From contig NZ_JAAARM010000013.1 of the NCBI RefSeq assembly GCF_009908285.1, positions 124,001 to 188,000 on the forward strand: a stretch of DNA of 64,000 nt, in the 5' to 3' direction. The position numbers and the translations under genes are program-made. This document shows positions 56,421 to 64,000 of this stretch, in pieces (the first letter of the stretch is position 1; each line of letters begins with the position of its first letter). This stretch comes from Pseudomonas sp. Fl4BN1 (GTDB lineage: Bacteria; Pseudomonadota; Gammaproteobacteria; Pseudomonadales; Pseudomonadaceae). The notes under the pieces were generated by a model. The model made no database searches. It was given only the letters and a program-made list of their open reading frames with translations, and was not told where the DNA came from.

Positions 56421-58994
56421 ATGGCGAGCAAGCAGGTATCGGAGCTGGTGGTGATAGGTACTGCCCTCAGTTCGACGTGGGACGCCGCCTTCAAGACGGT
56501 GGAAGGCCGGATCAAGCAGCTGGAGGAGCAGGGCAGCAAGGCCAGGGTGCTGGAAAAGACCATTGGCCAGACCCTGCGCCTGCAGGATGAATGGAAAAAG
56601 GCCCATGACACCGGCGCTGCTTCCGCCGCCGGGCTGTTGCGCCGATTGGAAGAGAGTCGGGACGGGCTGCGCCAGCAGGGTGTGCAGGTGCATAAACTGC
56701 GTCAGGAATATCAGGCGCTGGGTAATGTGGCCCGGGGCTCGGCTCTGCAGGCCCGAGGGCTGCAGCAGATCGGCCAGGGCAAGGCTGATTTCAAGGAAGC
56801 TTATGGCCTGGCCAAGGCCGGTATCGGCAAGCTGGCCGTTCCGGTCAAGGTCAGTGCCGACTATCAGGCGTTGATCCGCGACATCGCGATCAAGGCCGGT
56901 GTGGCCAACCAGCCTCAGGAAGCGCAACTGAGTCGTACCGTCATTCAGACTTCACGTGACACGGGAATGGCCCGCAACGAGGTGGCCGCGCTGGTGGGCC
57001 AGATGACTGCCAACGGCATGTCGCTGGACAAGGCGCAAGGTTACGCCTCGTTGGCAGCCAGGTTCGCGGTGGGCCAGGGCGCGGGTGTTGAAGACACGGC
57101 GAACCTGATGCGGGCCCTTGAGCTGAAGGCCGGGATCAGCGATCCCAAGGTCATGGAGAAGGCTCTGGAGGCCATTGCGCTGCAGGGGCAGGCGGGCAAT
57201 TTCGAGGCCGCCGACATGGCGCGCCTGCTCCCGGCACTGCTCAAGAGCGCGGGCGGGGAGGGGCTCACCGGTCTGGATGCGGTGAGCCAGCTGGGGGCGA
57301 TGCTGCAAGTACAGATGAACACCGCTGGCAGTGCAGATGAGGCCGCCGGCCAACTACAGAACTGGATAGGGAAAATCGGTTCCAGTGAGGCAGTCAAAGC
57401 CTACGAGGATGCAGGCATTGATTATCAGGCTTCGCTGAACACCGGTATCCAGAAGGGCATGTCGAGCCTGGAGGCGAGCTTTGCCCTGGCCATGCGTTAT
57501 GTCAGGGCCATCGACCCGGCCAAGGCGGCGAAGATGGCCGAGGCCCAGGCGCAGATCAGCAAGGAAACCGACCCGGCGAAGGCCAAGGCCATGCTTGAGG
57601 CTCTGGAAGAGTCCCTGCGCACCGGTGACCTGTTCACCGATATGCAGATCAAGGCGGCCTTGCTCGCTCACACCCAGGGCCGGCAGCAGTACGAGCAAGT
57701 GAAGAAGGATTCGTTGAGTGCTTCGGGGGTTATCGACAAGAACCTGGCCGAGCGTCGGCAAGCCTCCGCGCAGTTGTGGAAGGAAACCGAGCAGGCAGTC
57801 GACGGTGGCATGCTTGCCGTGGGGGAGGCCTTGCGCCCGGCCACGGATCTGGTGGCCCAAAGCATCACGGTGGTGGTCGGCAAGCTGACCGAGCTGGCGG
57901 AGAAGGCCCCGTCATTGGTGCTGGGGGTGACCGCCCTGGGCGCCGCTTATGTGGCGGTGAAAAAACTGATGGCCGTCTACACCATGGGCAAGGGCCTGCT
58001 GAATGTCTTGCGAGGTGGGTTGAAGATCGACCCCAAGTTTGTACAGCGGGTATTTGTCACCAACGCACTGGGAATGGGAGCGGGCGATTACGACATCAAC
58101 GGCGGTAGGAACAAGAAGCGCAACACGGGTCGCAATCGCCCCGGTGGCGCGAAGGCCAAGCCCGGCATGTTCAGTAGGATTTTCCAGACACTGAAAAGTG
58201 CATTAAGCCCGGCTCGTATAAGCCGTGTTGCCAATGGCGCGCTGAGCATGGGGCGGACAGCGCTGAACTGGGTCGTGTCACGGATCAGGAACATAAAGCT
58301 ACCCAAGATCGGTGGGCCCTTACTGTCGGTGCTAGATGCCGGTATTCAGGTGGCAGATACCTACCAGAATGCCAAGACCCGCGACGAGAAGGCTGAAGGC
58401 TATGGTGGCGCGGCAGGAGGGTTAGCGGGCGCTTGGGTCGGGGCCAAAATGGGTGCTGCTGCCGGGGCGGCTATTGGCTCTGTCGTACCTGGGCTTGGAA
58501 CCGCCTTTGGGGGCGCTGTAGGTACCGTCATCGGTGGCGCTCTTGGTTACTGGGGCGGCGGCGCTCTGGGTTCTTATGCTGGCAAGGCAATGTTCGGCTC
58601 CGACGAGTCGCTCAAGCAGCTGCCCGCAGCCGGTCCGCTGATGATGCGCAACGCCGGGCAGAACCTCCCGCCGGTCATGGGCGACATCGCCAAGTCCTTC
58701 CAGAAAGGCCAGACACCCCCGCTGATGGGGCAGGCTGTGCGTTCGATGGCCAGTCCATCGTCGTCCACCGCAGCGCCGGCCACGATCACCGCGCCGGAGT
58801 CGTTCAAATCCCAGGTACCACCGATGATCGAGCAGCAGTTCAGCTTCGCGCCCAACCTGTCGATCTCGGTCCAGGGCGATGTGCGCGACCCTGCGCAACT
58901 GGCTCGGGAACTGGAACCGCATCTGCGCTGGCAGTTCGATGAGTTCAGCCGCCAGGCTGCCGCTCGCCAGCTGTTCGACGCGGCACACGTTTAA
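56421..58994 (+). CDS. Tail tape measure protein
   Basis: 857 residues from the ATG at 56421 (ribosome site GGAG). It sets tail length and occupies the tube lumen. The N-terminal region (about 10-130) is coiled coil (QLEEQGSKARVLEKTIGQ). The middle has the TP901-like core (QSRTVIQTSRDTG-like, LMRALELKAGIS). Residues about 660-725 are a hydrophobic, glycine-zipper membrane segment (GAKMGAAAGAAIGSVVPGLG), and the C-terminus is basic and helical. It equals PA0625 in order. Confidence 0.93.
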   Translation: MASKQVSELVVIGTALSSTWDAAFKTVEGRIKQLEEQGSKARVLEKTIGQTLRLQDEWKKAHDTGAASAAGLLRRLEESRDGLRQQGVQVHKLRQEYQALGNVARGSALQARGLQQIGQGKADFKEAYGLAKAGIGKLAVPVKVSADYQALIRDIAIKAGVANQPQEAQLSRTVIQTSRDTGMARNEVAALVGQMTANGMSLDKAQGYASLAARFAVGQGAGVEDTANLMRALELKAGISDPKVMEKALEAIALQGQAGNFEAADMARLLPALLKSAGGEGLTGLDAVSQLGAMLQVQMNTAGSADEAAGQLQNWIGKIGSSEAVKAYEDAGIDYQASLNTGIQKGMSSLEASFALAMRYVRAIDPAKAAKMAEAQAQISKETDPAKAKAMLEALEESLRTGDLFTDMQIKAALLAHTQGRQQYEQVKKDSLSASGVIDKNLAERRQASAQLWKETEQAVDGGMLAVGEALRPATDLVAQSITVVVGKLTELAEKAPSLVLGVTALGAAYVAVKKLMAVYTMGKGLLNVLRGGLKIDPKFVQRVFVTNALGMGAGDYDINGGRNKKRNTGRNRPGGAKAKPGMFSRIFQTLKSALSPARISRVANGALSMGRTALNWVVSRIRNIKLPKIGGPLLSVLDAGIQVADTYQNAKTRDEKAEGYGGAAGGLAGAWVGAKMGAAAGAAIGSVVPGLGTAFGGAVGTVIGGALGYWGGGALGSYAGKAMFGSDESLKQLPAAGPLMMRNAGQNLPPVMGDIAKSFQKGQTPPLMGQAVRSMASPSSSTAAPATITAPESFKSQVPPMIEQQFSFAPNLSISVQGDVRDPAQLARELEPHLRWQFDEFSRQAAARQLFDAAHV

Positions 58995-59003
58995 GGAGAG
59001 GGC

Positions 59004-59849
59004 ATGGCCTACATGGAACAGCTGCAATCGGGGCTTGGCTCCCTGGTGGCAGCAGCTGAGGCGGGGCGGCGCAGCGCCGATGAAATGCTGGGGCCCATGA
59101 ACGGCGCCATCAGCGACATCAGCGGCGCCGCCCTGGAGCTGGAAAACCTGCCCTTTGTCGGGCCGGCGCTGGGCGCCAAGCTGCAACGCACGATGCGCAG
59201 CATCAGCTCCGCGCAGTCGGTGGTCGGTGAGGTGGCGGCCAAGTACAGCCAGGCCGTGACGGTGGCCGGGCAGGTCCAGCAGCGTCTTGGCGCGCTGCAG
59301 GAACAGGTCGCCAAGGCCGGCGCGGCGATCAATCGGATTGGTGGGCAAATCAGCCCATCCCTGGGCAACATTTTCCCCAGCGCGGCACTTGCCGACCAGG
59401 ACACTCCGGCGGCCGAGGCGGTGAAGCCATTCCCGCACCTGCTGATCCTGCAGCCCCTGGGTGCCGGCGCGCAGCCTTACTACTTCAACCTCGATACTGC
59501 GGCCTTTGATGAGTTGCGCCGCCAGAGCGGGTTTCGCTGGGCGGGCCAGGAGCGTTTGACCCGCGGCGTTGCCCAGCAGGCAGTGGGCCTGGGTGAAGAA
59601 AGGATCTCGCTCAAGGGGGCGGTCTTTCCAGGATTCAAGGGCGGGCTGGGCCAGTTGCAGACGTTGCGCAGTATTGGCCGTCGCTTGCTGCCCCTGAGCC
59701 TGACCACGGGCTATGGCGAGGTGCTGGGTACTTGGTGTCTCACCAGTATCGATGAGGACCAGAGCCACCTGCTGGCGGGCGGCATTCCACGCAAACAAGG
59801 CTTTTCACTGGAGTTTGTGAGCTATGGCAACGACCTGCAGAACCTCTGA
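59004..59849 (+). CDS. Tail protein U (tail terminator) with N-terminal extension
   Basis: 281 residues, about 100 more than P2 gpU. The C-terminal half (FPHLLILQPLGAGAQPYYF to KQGFSLEFVSYGND) is the gpU domain; the N-terminal about 120 residues are helical and not found in P2. R-pyocin PA0626 also has a long N-terminus. It caps the tail end. It overlaps gpX by 26 bp. Confidence 0.85.
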   Translation: MAYMEQLQSGLGSLVAAAEAGRRSADEMLGPMNGAISDISGAALELENLPFVGPALGAKLQRTMRSISSAQSVVGEVAAKYSQAVTVAGQVQQRLGALQEQVAKAGAAINRIGGQISPSLGNIFPSAALADQDTPAAEAVKPFPHLLILQPLGAGAQPYYFNLDTAAFDELRRQSGFRWAGQERLTRGVAQQAVGLGEERISLKGAVFPGFKGGLGQLQTLRSIGRRLLPLSLTTGYGEVLGTWCLTSIDEDQSHLLAGGIPRKQGFSLEFVSYGNDLQNL

Positions 59850-60030
59850 CGGTGATCTGCTCGACACCCTGTGTCATCAGTATTACGGGCACCTCAATGG
59901 CAGTGTCGAGGCGGTGCTGGACGCCAACCAGGGCCTGGCCGATGAGCCACAGCCGTTTCGCGCGGGGGTACTGATCCTGCTACCGGACCTGCCGATTCGT
60001 ACAGAGGCGATGGTTCAGCTATGGGACTGA
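59824..60030 (+). CDS. Tail protein X
   Basis: 68 residues, the P2 gpX/PA0627 family, LysM-like. TSDGDLLDTLCHQYYGHLNG and AVLDANQGLADEPQPFRAGV are typical. It helps baseplate hub assembly. Confidence 0.9.
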   Translation: MATTCRTSDGDLLDTLCHQYYGHLNGSVEAVLDANQGLADEPQPFRAGVLILLPDLPIRTEAMVQLWD

Positions 60031-60091
60031 CTTTGCCTCCAATCAACAGGCCCCGGCGCGTACAGGGGCTTCATTTTCTGGAGCACAGGTC

Positions 60092-61135
60092 ATGACCCCA
60101 GTCTTTCGAATCCTTGCCGATGGTCGGGATATCACGGCGCAGATCAACGACCGGCTGCTGACACTGCGCACCTCGGACAAGCCCGGGATGGAATCGGACG
60201 AGTTTGAACTGCGTATCGATGACCGTGACTCGGCAGTAGCGCTGCCCAGTCGTGGCGCCAGCATTGAAATCTTCCTCGGCTACGCTGGCCAGCCGCTGAC
60301 CCGGCTGGGACGCTACACGGTCGATGAAGTGGTGGTGAACGGGCCGCCGGACTCCATCGAGATCCGCGGCAAGGCCAGCGATATGCGCGGCAGCGGCAAG
60401 ACTACCCGCAGTGGCAGTTGGGAAAACGTGGCGCTGGCGCAGATTGTCCGCGACCTGGCGGCACGCAACGGTTGGGCGCCCATCTGCCCAGTCGCCACCA
60501 AGGTGCCGCGGATCGATCAGCTCAATGAGTCCGACTTCAACTTCATCACCCGTCTGGCCCGGCAGTACGACTGCACCGCCAAGGTGGCCGAAGGCAAGTT
60601 GCTGGTCCTGCCCCGTCAGGCCGGGTTGAGTGCCAGTGGCAAGGCCCTGGGCGTCGTCACTCTCAGCCGCCGCGACGTCAGCCGTTATCAGTTTCGCCTG
60701 AGTGACACCAGCACCCACAAGGCGGTGCAGACCAAACATCAGGACAAGAAGAGCGGCAAGCTCAGGGTCATCGACCTGAGCAACAGCAACTCCCCGGACA
60801 GCGTACCGGCGGTGCACACCGAACGGCACCTGTACCCGAACAAGTCCGCCGCCGAGCAGGCGGCCAGTGCCCGTTTGGCCGCCTTCAACCGCAGCAACGC
60901 CAGCGTCCGCCTGGAGATGCCGGGGCGCACCGACCTGTTCGCCGAGCGCCTGATCAATGCCCAGGGCTTCAAGGCCGGCCTGGATGGCGAATACCTGGTG
61001 GACTCGGTGGAGCAGATGTTCAACCCGTCCGGGTGGAGCACCACGGTCGAGTGCAACGGCGGCAAGCAAGGCAAAGCCAAGGCCAAGGCCAAGAAAAATA
61101 CTGCAAAAAAACCGCTCAGAGTGGTGCCGCTTTAA
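60092..61135 (+). CDS. Late control protein D / baseplate hub
   Basis: 347 residues, the P2 gpD/T4 gp27-like hub family (PA0628). FRILADGRDITAQINDRLLT begins it, and FNFITRLARQYDCTAKVAEG and HLYPNKSAAEQAASARLAAF follow. The C-terminus is unusually Lys-rich (KAKAKAKKNTAKK). Confidence 0.92.
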   Translation: MTPVFRILADGRDITAQINDRLLTLRTSDKPGMESDEFELRIDDRDSAVALPSRGASIEIFLGYAGQPLTRLGRYTVDEVVVNGPPDSIEIRGKASDMRGSGKTTRSGSWENVALAQIVRDLAARNGWAPICPVATKVPRIDQLNESDFNFITRLARQYDCTAKVAEGKLLVLPRQAGLSASGKALGVVTLSRRDVSRYQFRLSDTSTHKAVQTKHQDKKSGKLRVIDLSNSNSPDSVPAVHTERHLYPNKSAAEQAASARLAAFNRSNASVRLEMPGRTDLFAERLINAQGFKAGLDGEYLVDSVEQMFNPSGWSTTVECNGGKQGKAKAKAKKNTAKKPLRVVPL

Positions 61136-61242
61136 CTCATCAACGGCGTCCGCCGGCCACCTTCGCAAGATGCTCAATCGGATCGATCTTGATCCCTGAC
61201 TCTGTTCCTTCCCAGCCATGCGGCAAGCCCGCAGGAGTATTC

Positions 61243-62394
61243 ATGAACCCAGGTATCAGCATGCCGGCCTCGATGACAGGCATCCGGCATTTTTTCCATG
61301 CTTTGATCGCTAGCTGCACCCTGTTGCTGGCAACCGCAGTCCATGCCAGGCCCTTTGTCCTGGCCTACACCGATGGCCAGGTCGAAGCGTCCTACGGCAA
61401 TCTGCAAGCCTTCTACCGCAACCTTTCCGCCGTCGGTCTGGGCAGCACTTACGGTTTGACGGTTACCGGCAAGTTGCACCAGGACGGGATGAACGAAACT
61501 ACCGAAAACATCATTCGCTTTGCCAAGTCCAAGTCCTTGCCGCTGTATCCGACCGTCTCCGACTACAACGAAGGCATTGGTGATTTCGACCCGGCCATTT
61601 CCCACTCCATTGTCAACGACAAGAGCTTGAGTGCCGACAGCATCAAGCAACTGGTGACGCTGGCCAAGGAGGGCGGTTTTGCCGGTATCAACCTGGACTT
61701 CGAAAAGGTCGAACCGAGGAATGCCAAGGCGTTTTCCGCCTATGTCAAAGCCCTGGGCAACGCCCTGCATGCCAGCAACAAGAAGCTGATCATCAGCATC
61801 CCGCCCAAATCCAGCGACCGCGAGCCCGAGTACCTGCAAGGCTACGACTACAAGGCCCTGGGCGCGGCGGTGGATTACTTCCAGGTCATGACCTACGACC
61901 AGGTCGGGCCGGGCTGGAGCAGCGGTGGTTTCCACAATGAAGTCTGGCCCGGCCCGGAGTCGGGTGCCGACTGGCAGCGGGCCCTGCTCAGCTATGCGGT
62001 TTCCCGAGTCCCGGCGAGCAAGGTCCTGGCCGGGCTGCCGGCTTACGGTCAGGACTACAGCATTGGCAACCGGGTGCACTGGTCGGCTTACCAGGAAGTG
62101 ATTGCCGAACACCGCGCCGTCACTCATCTGGACGCCGTTTCCGCCACTCCGTACGCCACCTGGGGGCCGGTCAAAAACTTCGCCGATGGCGTGGAGTGGA
62201 CACAGGAGCGCGCGCAACCGGTGCTCTGGTATGACGACGCCGCGAGCATCAAGACCAAGACCGCACTGGTGGCCAAGCTGGGCCTGGGCGGCACCAGCGT
62301 CTGGGCGGTGGGCTATGAAAATGCCGAGTTCTGGACGGCGCTGCAGTCCGGGCTCAAGGCCGGTAGTGAACTCTTGCCTGCGGGGCATGAGTGA
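61243..62394 (+). CDS. Secreted GH18-family glycoside hydrolase
   Basis: 383 residues from the ATG at 61243 with GGAG nine bases upstream. An N-terminal signal peptide (about 11-36, ending AVHARPF) is followed by one GH18 TIM barrel: the motif GGFAGINLDFEKVEPRN holds the catalytic DxE (residues around 150), and DYFQVMTYDQVGPGW and GTSVWAVGYEN are the usual later barrel strands. GH18 enzymes act on chitin, chitooligosaccharide or peptidoglycan. It lies where R-pyocins encode a GH19-type lytic enzyme, so a lysis role is possible. Confidence 0.88.
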   Translation: MNPGISMPASMTGIRHFFHALIASCTLLLATAVHARPFVLAYTDGQVEASYGNLQAFYRNLSAVGLGSTYGLTVTGKLHQDGMNETTENIIRFAKSKSLPLYPTVSDYNEGIGDFDPAISHSIVNDKSLSADSIKQLVTLAKEGGFAGINLDFEKVEPRNAKAFSAYVKALGNALHASNKKLIISIPPKSSDREPEYLQGYDYKALGAAVDYFQVMTYDQVGPGWSSGGFHNEVWPGPESGADWQRALLSYAVSRVPASKVLAGLPAYGQDYSIGNRVHWSAYQEVIAEHRAVTHLDAVSATPYATWGPVKNFADGVEWTQERAQPVLWYDDAASIKTKTALVAKLGLGGTSVWAVGYENAEFWTALQSGLKAGSELLPAGHE

Positions 62395-62497
62395 GCCAGG
62401 CAGATGGCCCAGGCCTGAGCGCCGAAGGCGATTTTCCGAGGCATTTTGAAAGCCCCACGCCATAAATCTGCGGCAGCGATTCCAGGCCACTTTTCTG

Positions 62498-62520
62498 AAA
62501 CCCGTCTCGACGGGTTTTTT
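62498..62520 (+). terminator. Terminator closing the first tailocin operon
   Basis: AAACCCGTC and GACGGGTTT pair around TC and are followed by TTT. It lies 104 bp after the GH18 stop. Confidence 0.85.
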
Positions 62521-62691
62521 CATGCCCCGGAGAAACCTATGACCACCGCTTCCCGCGGGGGCAGCGCTGGAGCCTGGTCGCCCTGAATGGGCACTGGACG
62601 GCGCCCAGGTTTTCGTTCCTCAACGTCAGCACGAAGAGGGTGGCAGAAGCCTTGCCAATACCTTGGTGAATTCAGTTCCAGGAGTCTTGTG
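62521..62691 (+). pseudogene. Gap between tailocin modules with possible short gene remnant
   Basis: An ATG at 62539 with ribosome site GGAG opens only 15 codons (MTTASRGGSAGAWSP). A shifted frame from 62550 continues as FPRGQRWSLVALNGHW and ends at TGA near 62670, so a single-base frameshift may have broken a small gene of about 45 codons. No family was recognised. The gap otherwise shows only the ribosome site (CAGGAG) of the next gene. Confidence 0.25.
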
Positions 62692-63273
62692 ATGAAACTC
62701 ACGACTGTTCTTGATCAGCTACAAGCTCAGTGCCCCAGCTTTACGGGGCGCATCGTTGTTGGCACTTATCCCGATTCTGCTTCAGGCGCTAGTGCATCAA
62801 TGCCGATTGCCTATCTGGCGCCAATCAACGACCTGGCCACCGCCAGCGTCGGGCAAAACATCATTCGCCAGACCATCCGCGATCGTTTTGAAGTCGCCCT
62901 GGCACTTGGCGCCACTGACCCTACAAAAGCGCTGAATCCGTTGCACGACCTGCGCGCCGAAGTCTGGCGCGCCTTGGTCGGTTTCAAGCCCGGCGCCGAG
63001 TACAACCTAATCGAATACGACGGCGGCGAGCTGGTGTCCCTCGACGCCACACGCTTGCTCTACCGCCTGCGCTTCTTCGCCGAGTTCCAGTTGGGACGCA
63101 ACTTGCCCAGCCAGCCGGCGGAAACCTGGCATGAACGTGAACTCGACGGCTTGCCGTCCTTTACCGGGGTCACGGTGCGGGTCGATGCCATCGATCCGGC
63201 GGACCCCAATCTGCAACGCCCAGGGCCCGACGGGCGCCTGGAGCTGACTTTTTCAGGAGAGCTGAAGCAATGA
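62692..63273 (+). CDS. Mu gp37-like (DUF1834) tail protein
   Basis: 193 residues from the ATG at 62692. The sequence (LTTVLDQLQAQCPSFTGRIV; RFEVALALGATDPTKALNPL; RLLYRLRFFAEFQLGR) fits the Mu/SfV-type gp37 family, which precedes DUF2635 and sheath genes in those phages and probably acts as tail terminator. It starts a second tail module distinct from the P2-like one on its left. Confidence 0.8.
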   Translation: MKLTTVLDQLQAQCPSFTGRIVVGTYPDSASGASASMPIAYLAPINDLATASVGQNIIRQTIRDRFEVALALGATDPTKALNPLHDLRAEVWRALVGFKPGAEYNLIEYDGGELVSLDATRLLYRLRFFAEFQLGRNLPSQPAETWHERELDGLPSFTGVTVRVDAIDPADPNLQRPGPDGRLELTFSGELKQ

Positions 63274-63452
63274 GCAAACGCATCACTGTGCTGCCGGTCG
63301 CCGGCCGTGCCGTACCAGACCCAGAGGCCGGCGATCTGCTGCCCGCCTCCGGCCGTGAAGTGCCGGACAACGCCTGGTGGCGCCGGCGTCTGGCCGATGG
63401 CGATATCACTAGCAAGGCCGTGAAAGCGGCGAAATCTCAAGGAGCCAAATAA
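63270..63452 (+). CDS. DUF2635 protein
   Basis: 60 residues. RITVLPVAGRAVPDPEAGDL and VPDNAWWRRRLADGDI are the family pattern. DUF2635 proteins lie between gp37 and sheath in Mu-like tails; the function is unknown. It overlaps the preceding gene by 4 bp and the sheath start by 1 bp. Confidence 0.88.
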   Translation: MSKRITVLPVAGRAVPDPEAGDLLPASGREVPDNAWWRRRLADGDITSKAVKAAKSQGAK

Positions 63453-64000
63453 TGGCGATCGGTTTCAGCAATATCCCGGCGGACATCCGTGTTCCGCTGT
63501 TCTACGCCGAGATGGACAACTCGGCGGCCAATAGCGCGTCCTCGGCCATGCGCCGTCTGATCGTCGCTCAAGTCAATGACAAGCAGACCGGTGACGACCT
63601 CGGCAAGCTGGTGCTGGTGTCCAGCGTGGCCCTGGCCAAGAGCATTGGTGGCCAAGGTTCGATGCTCGCTTCGATGTACGAAACCTGGCGCAAGACCGAC
63701 CCGGCGGGCGAAATCTGGTGCCTGCCGTTGCACAGCACCGAAGGCAGCGTGGCCAAGGCCGAGGTGAAAATCACCGGCAGCGCCAGCGAAAGTGGCCTGC
63801 TCAACCTGTATGTCGGCGGTGTGCGGGTGCAGGCGTCCATCGTCAGCGGCGCGACTGCCGCCCAGGCCGCCAGCGCCCTGGCCTTGAAGGTCAACGCGGC
63901 GGTGGATCTGCCAGTGACCGCCACCGCGGCCGAGGGCACTGTGACCCTGAACGCCAAATGGACCGGCGACAGTGGCAACGACATCAGCCTGCAGCTCAAT
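63452..64000 (+). CDS. Mu/SfV-type tail sheath protein, partial (C-terminus off right edge)
   Basis: 183 residues are visible from the ATG at 63452. The start MAIGFSNIPADIRVPLFYAE and LIVAQVNDKQTGDDLGKLVL are typical of Mu gpL-like sheath proteins. It is unrelated at sequence level to the P2-type sheath at 54273, so the island encodes two different contractile tails. About 310 residues probably remain outside. Confidence 0.88.
   Translation, partial: MAIGFSNIPADIRVPLFYAEMDNSAANSASSAMRRLIVAQVNDKQTGDDLGKLVLVSSVALAKSIGGQGSMLASMYETWRKTDPAGEIWCLPLHSTEGSVAKAEVKITGSASESGLLNLYVGGVRVQASIVSGATAAQAASALALKVNAAVDLPVTATAAEGTVTLNAKWTGDSGNDISLQLN

Noticed and set aside
46795..64000. Complete prophage
   Set aside because: No integrase, attachment repeats, capsid, portal, terminase or replication genes in the visible island; tail plus lysis genes only.

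Overview
The window is a high-GC gammaproteobacterial chromosome segment. Gene content, gene order and protein sequences point to a fluorescent Pseudomonas of the P. fluorescens/chlororaphis/protegens type. Supporting signs are the frr-uppS-cdsA-dxr-rseP-bamA-skp-lpxD-fabZ-lpxA-lpxB-rnhB-dnaE-accA-tilS-pyrG-kdsA-eno-ftsB-ispD run, the surE-pcm-nlpD-rpoS-rsmZ-fdxA-mutS run, and a tailocin island next to mutS. This identification is from sequence reading only; no database was searched.

Bases 1-8000 hold lysine biosynthesis and nitrogen-sensing genes: dapD (cut by the left edge), an ArsC/Spx-like gene, a CPA1 Na+/H+ antiporter, and a leftward map-glnD-dapC set. Bases 8000-33500 are a long rightward housekeeping block for translation (rpsB, tsf, frr), pyrimidines (pyrH, pyrG), isoprenoid and phospholipid precursors (uppS, cdsA, dxr), envelope protease and outer-membrane assembly (rseP, bamA, skp), lipid A (lpxD, fabZ, lpxA, lpxB), replication (rnhB, dnaE), fatty acids (accA), tRNA modification (tilS), KDO (kdsA) and glycolysis (eno). 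Many of these genes overlap by 1-8 bp, which suggests translational coupling.

Bases 33600-46700 carry ftsB-ispD, a LysR regulator divergent from a glutathione-dependent formaldehyde detoxification pair (adhC-fghA), ispF-truD-surE-pcm-nlpD-rpoS, the GGA-rich small RNA RsmZ with a GacA-type upstream box, then leftward fdxA and mutS.

From 46800 to the right edge is a tailocin (R-type pyocin-like) island. A LexA-like repressor (PrtR type) with an intact autocleavage site is followed by a near-consensus promoter overlaid by TGCAT palindromes and a leader with a strong intrinsic terminator. Then come holin, baseplate (V, W, J, I), fibre, a glycine-rich putative tip adhesin, fibre chaperone, sheath, tube, gpE with a possible +1 frameshift, tape measure, U, X, D and a GH18 hydrolase. 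There are no capsid, terminase, integrase or replication genes, so this looks like a contractile bacteriocin and not a prophage. At 62692 a second contractile-tail module of Mu/SfV type begins (gp37-like, DUF2635, sheath) and runs off the window. The least ordinary signals are the gp38-like polyglycine adhesin, the RF2-style CTT-TGA frameshift site in gpE, the attenuator-like leader with its micro-ORF, and the GH18 enzyme where an endolysin is expected.
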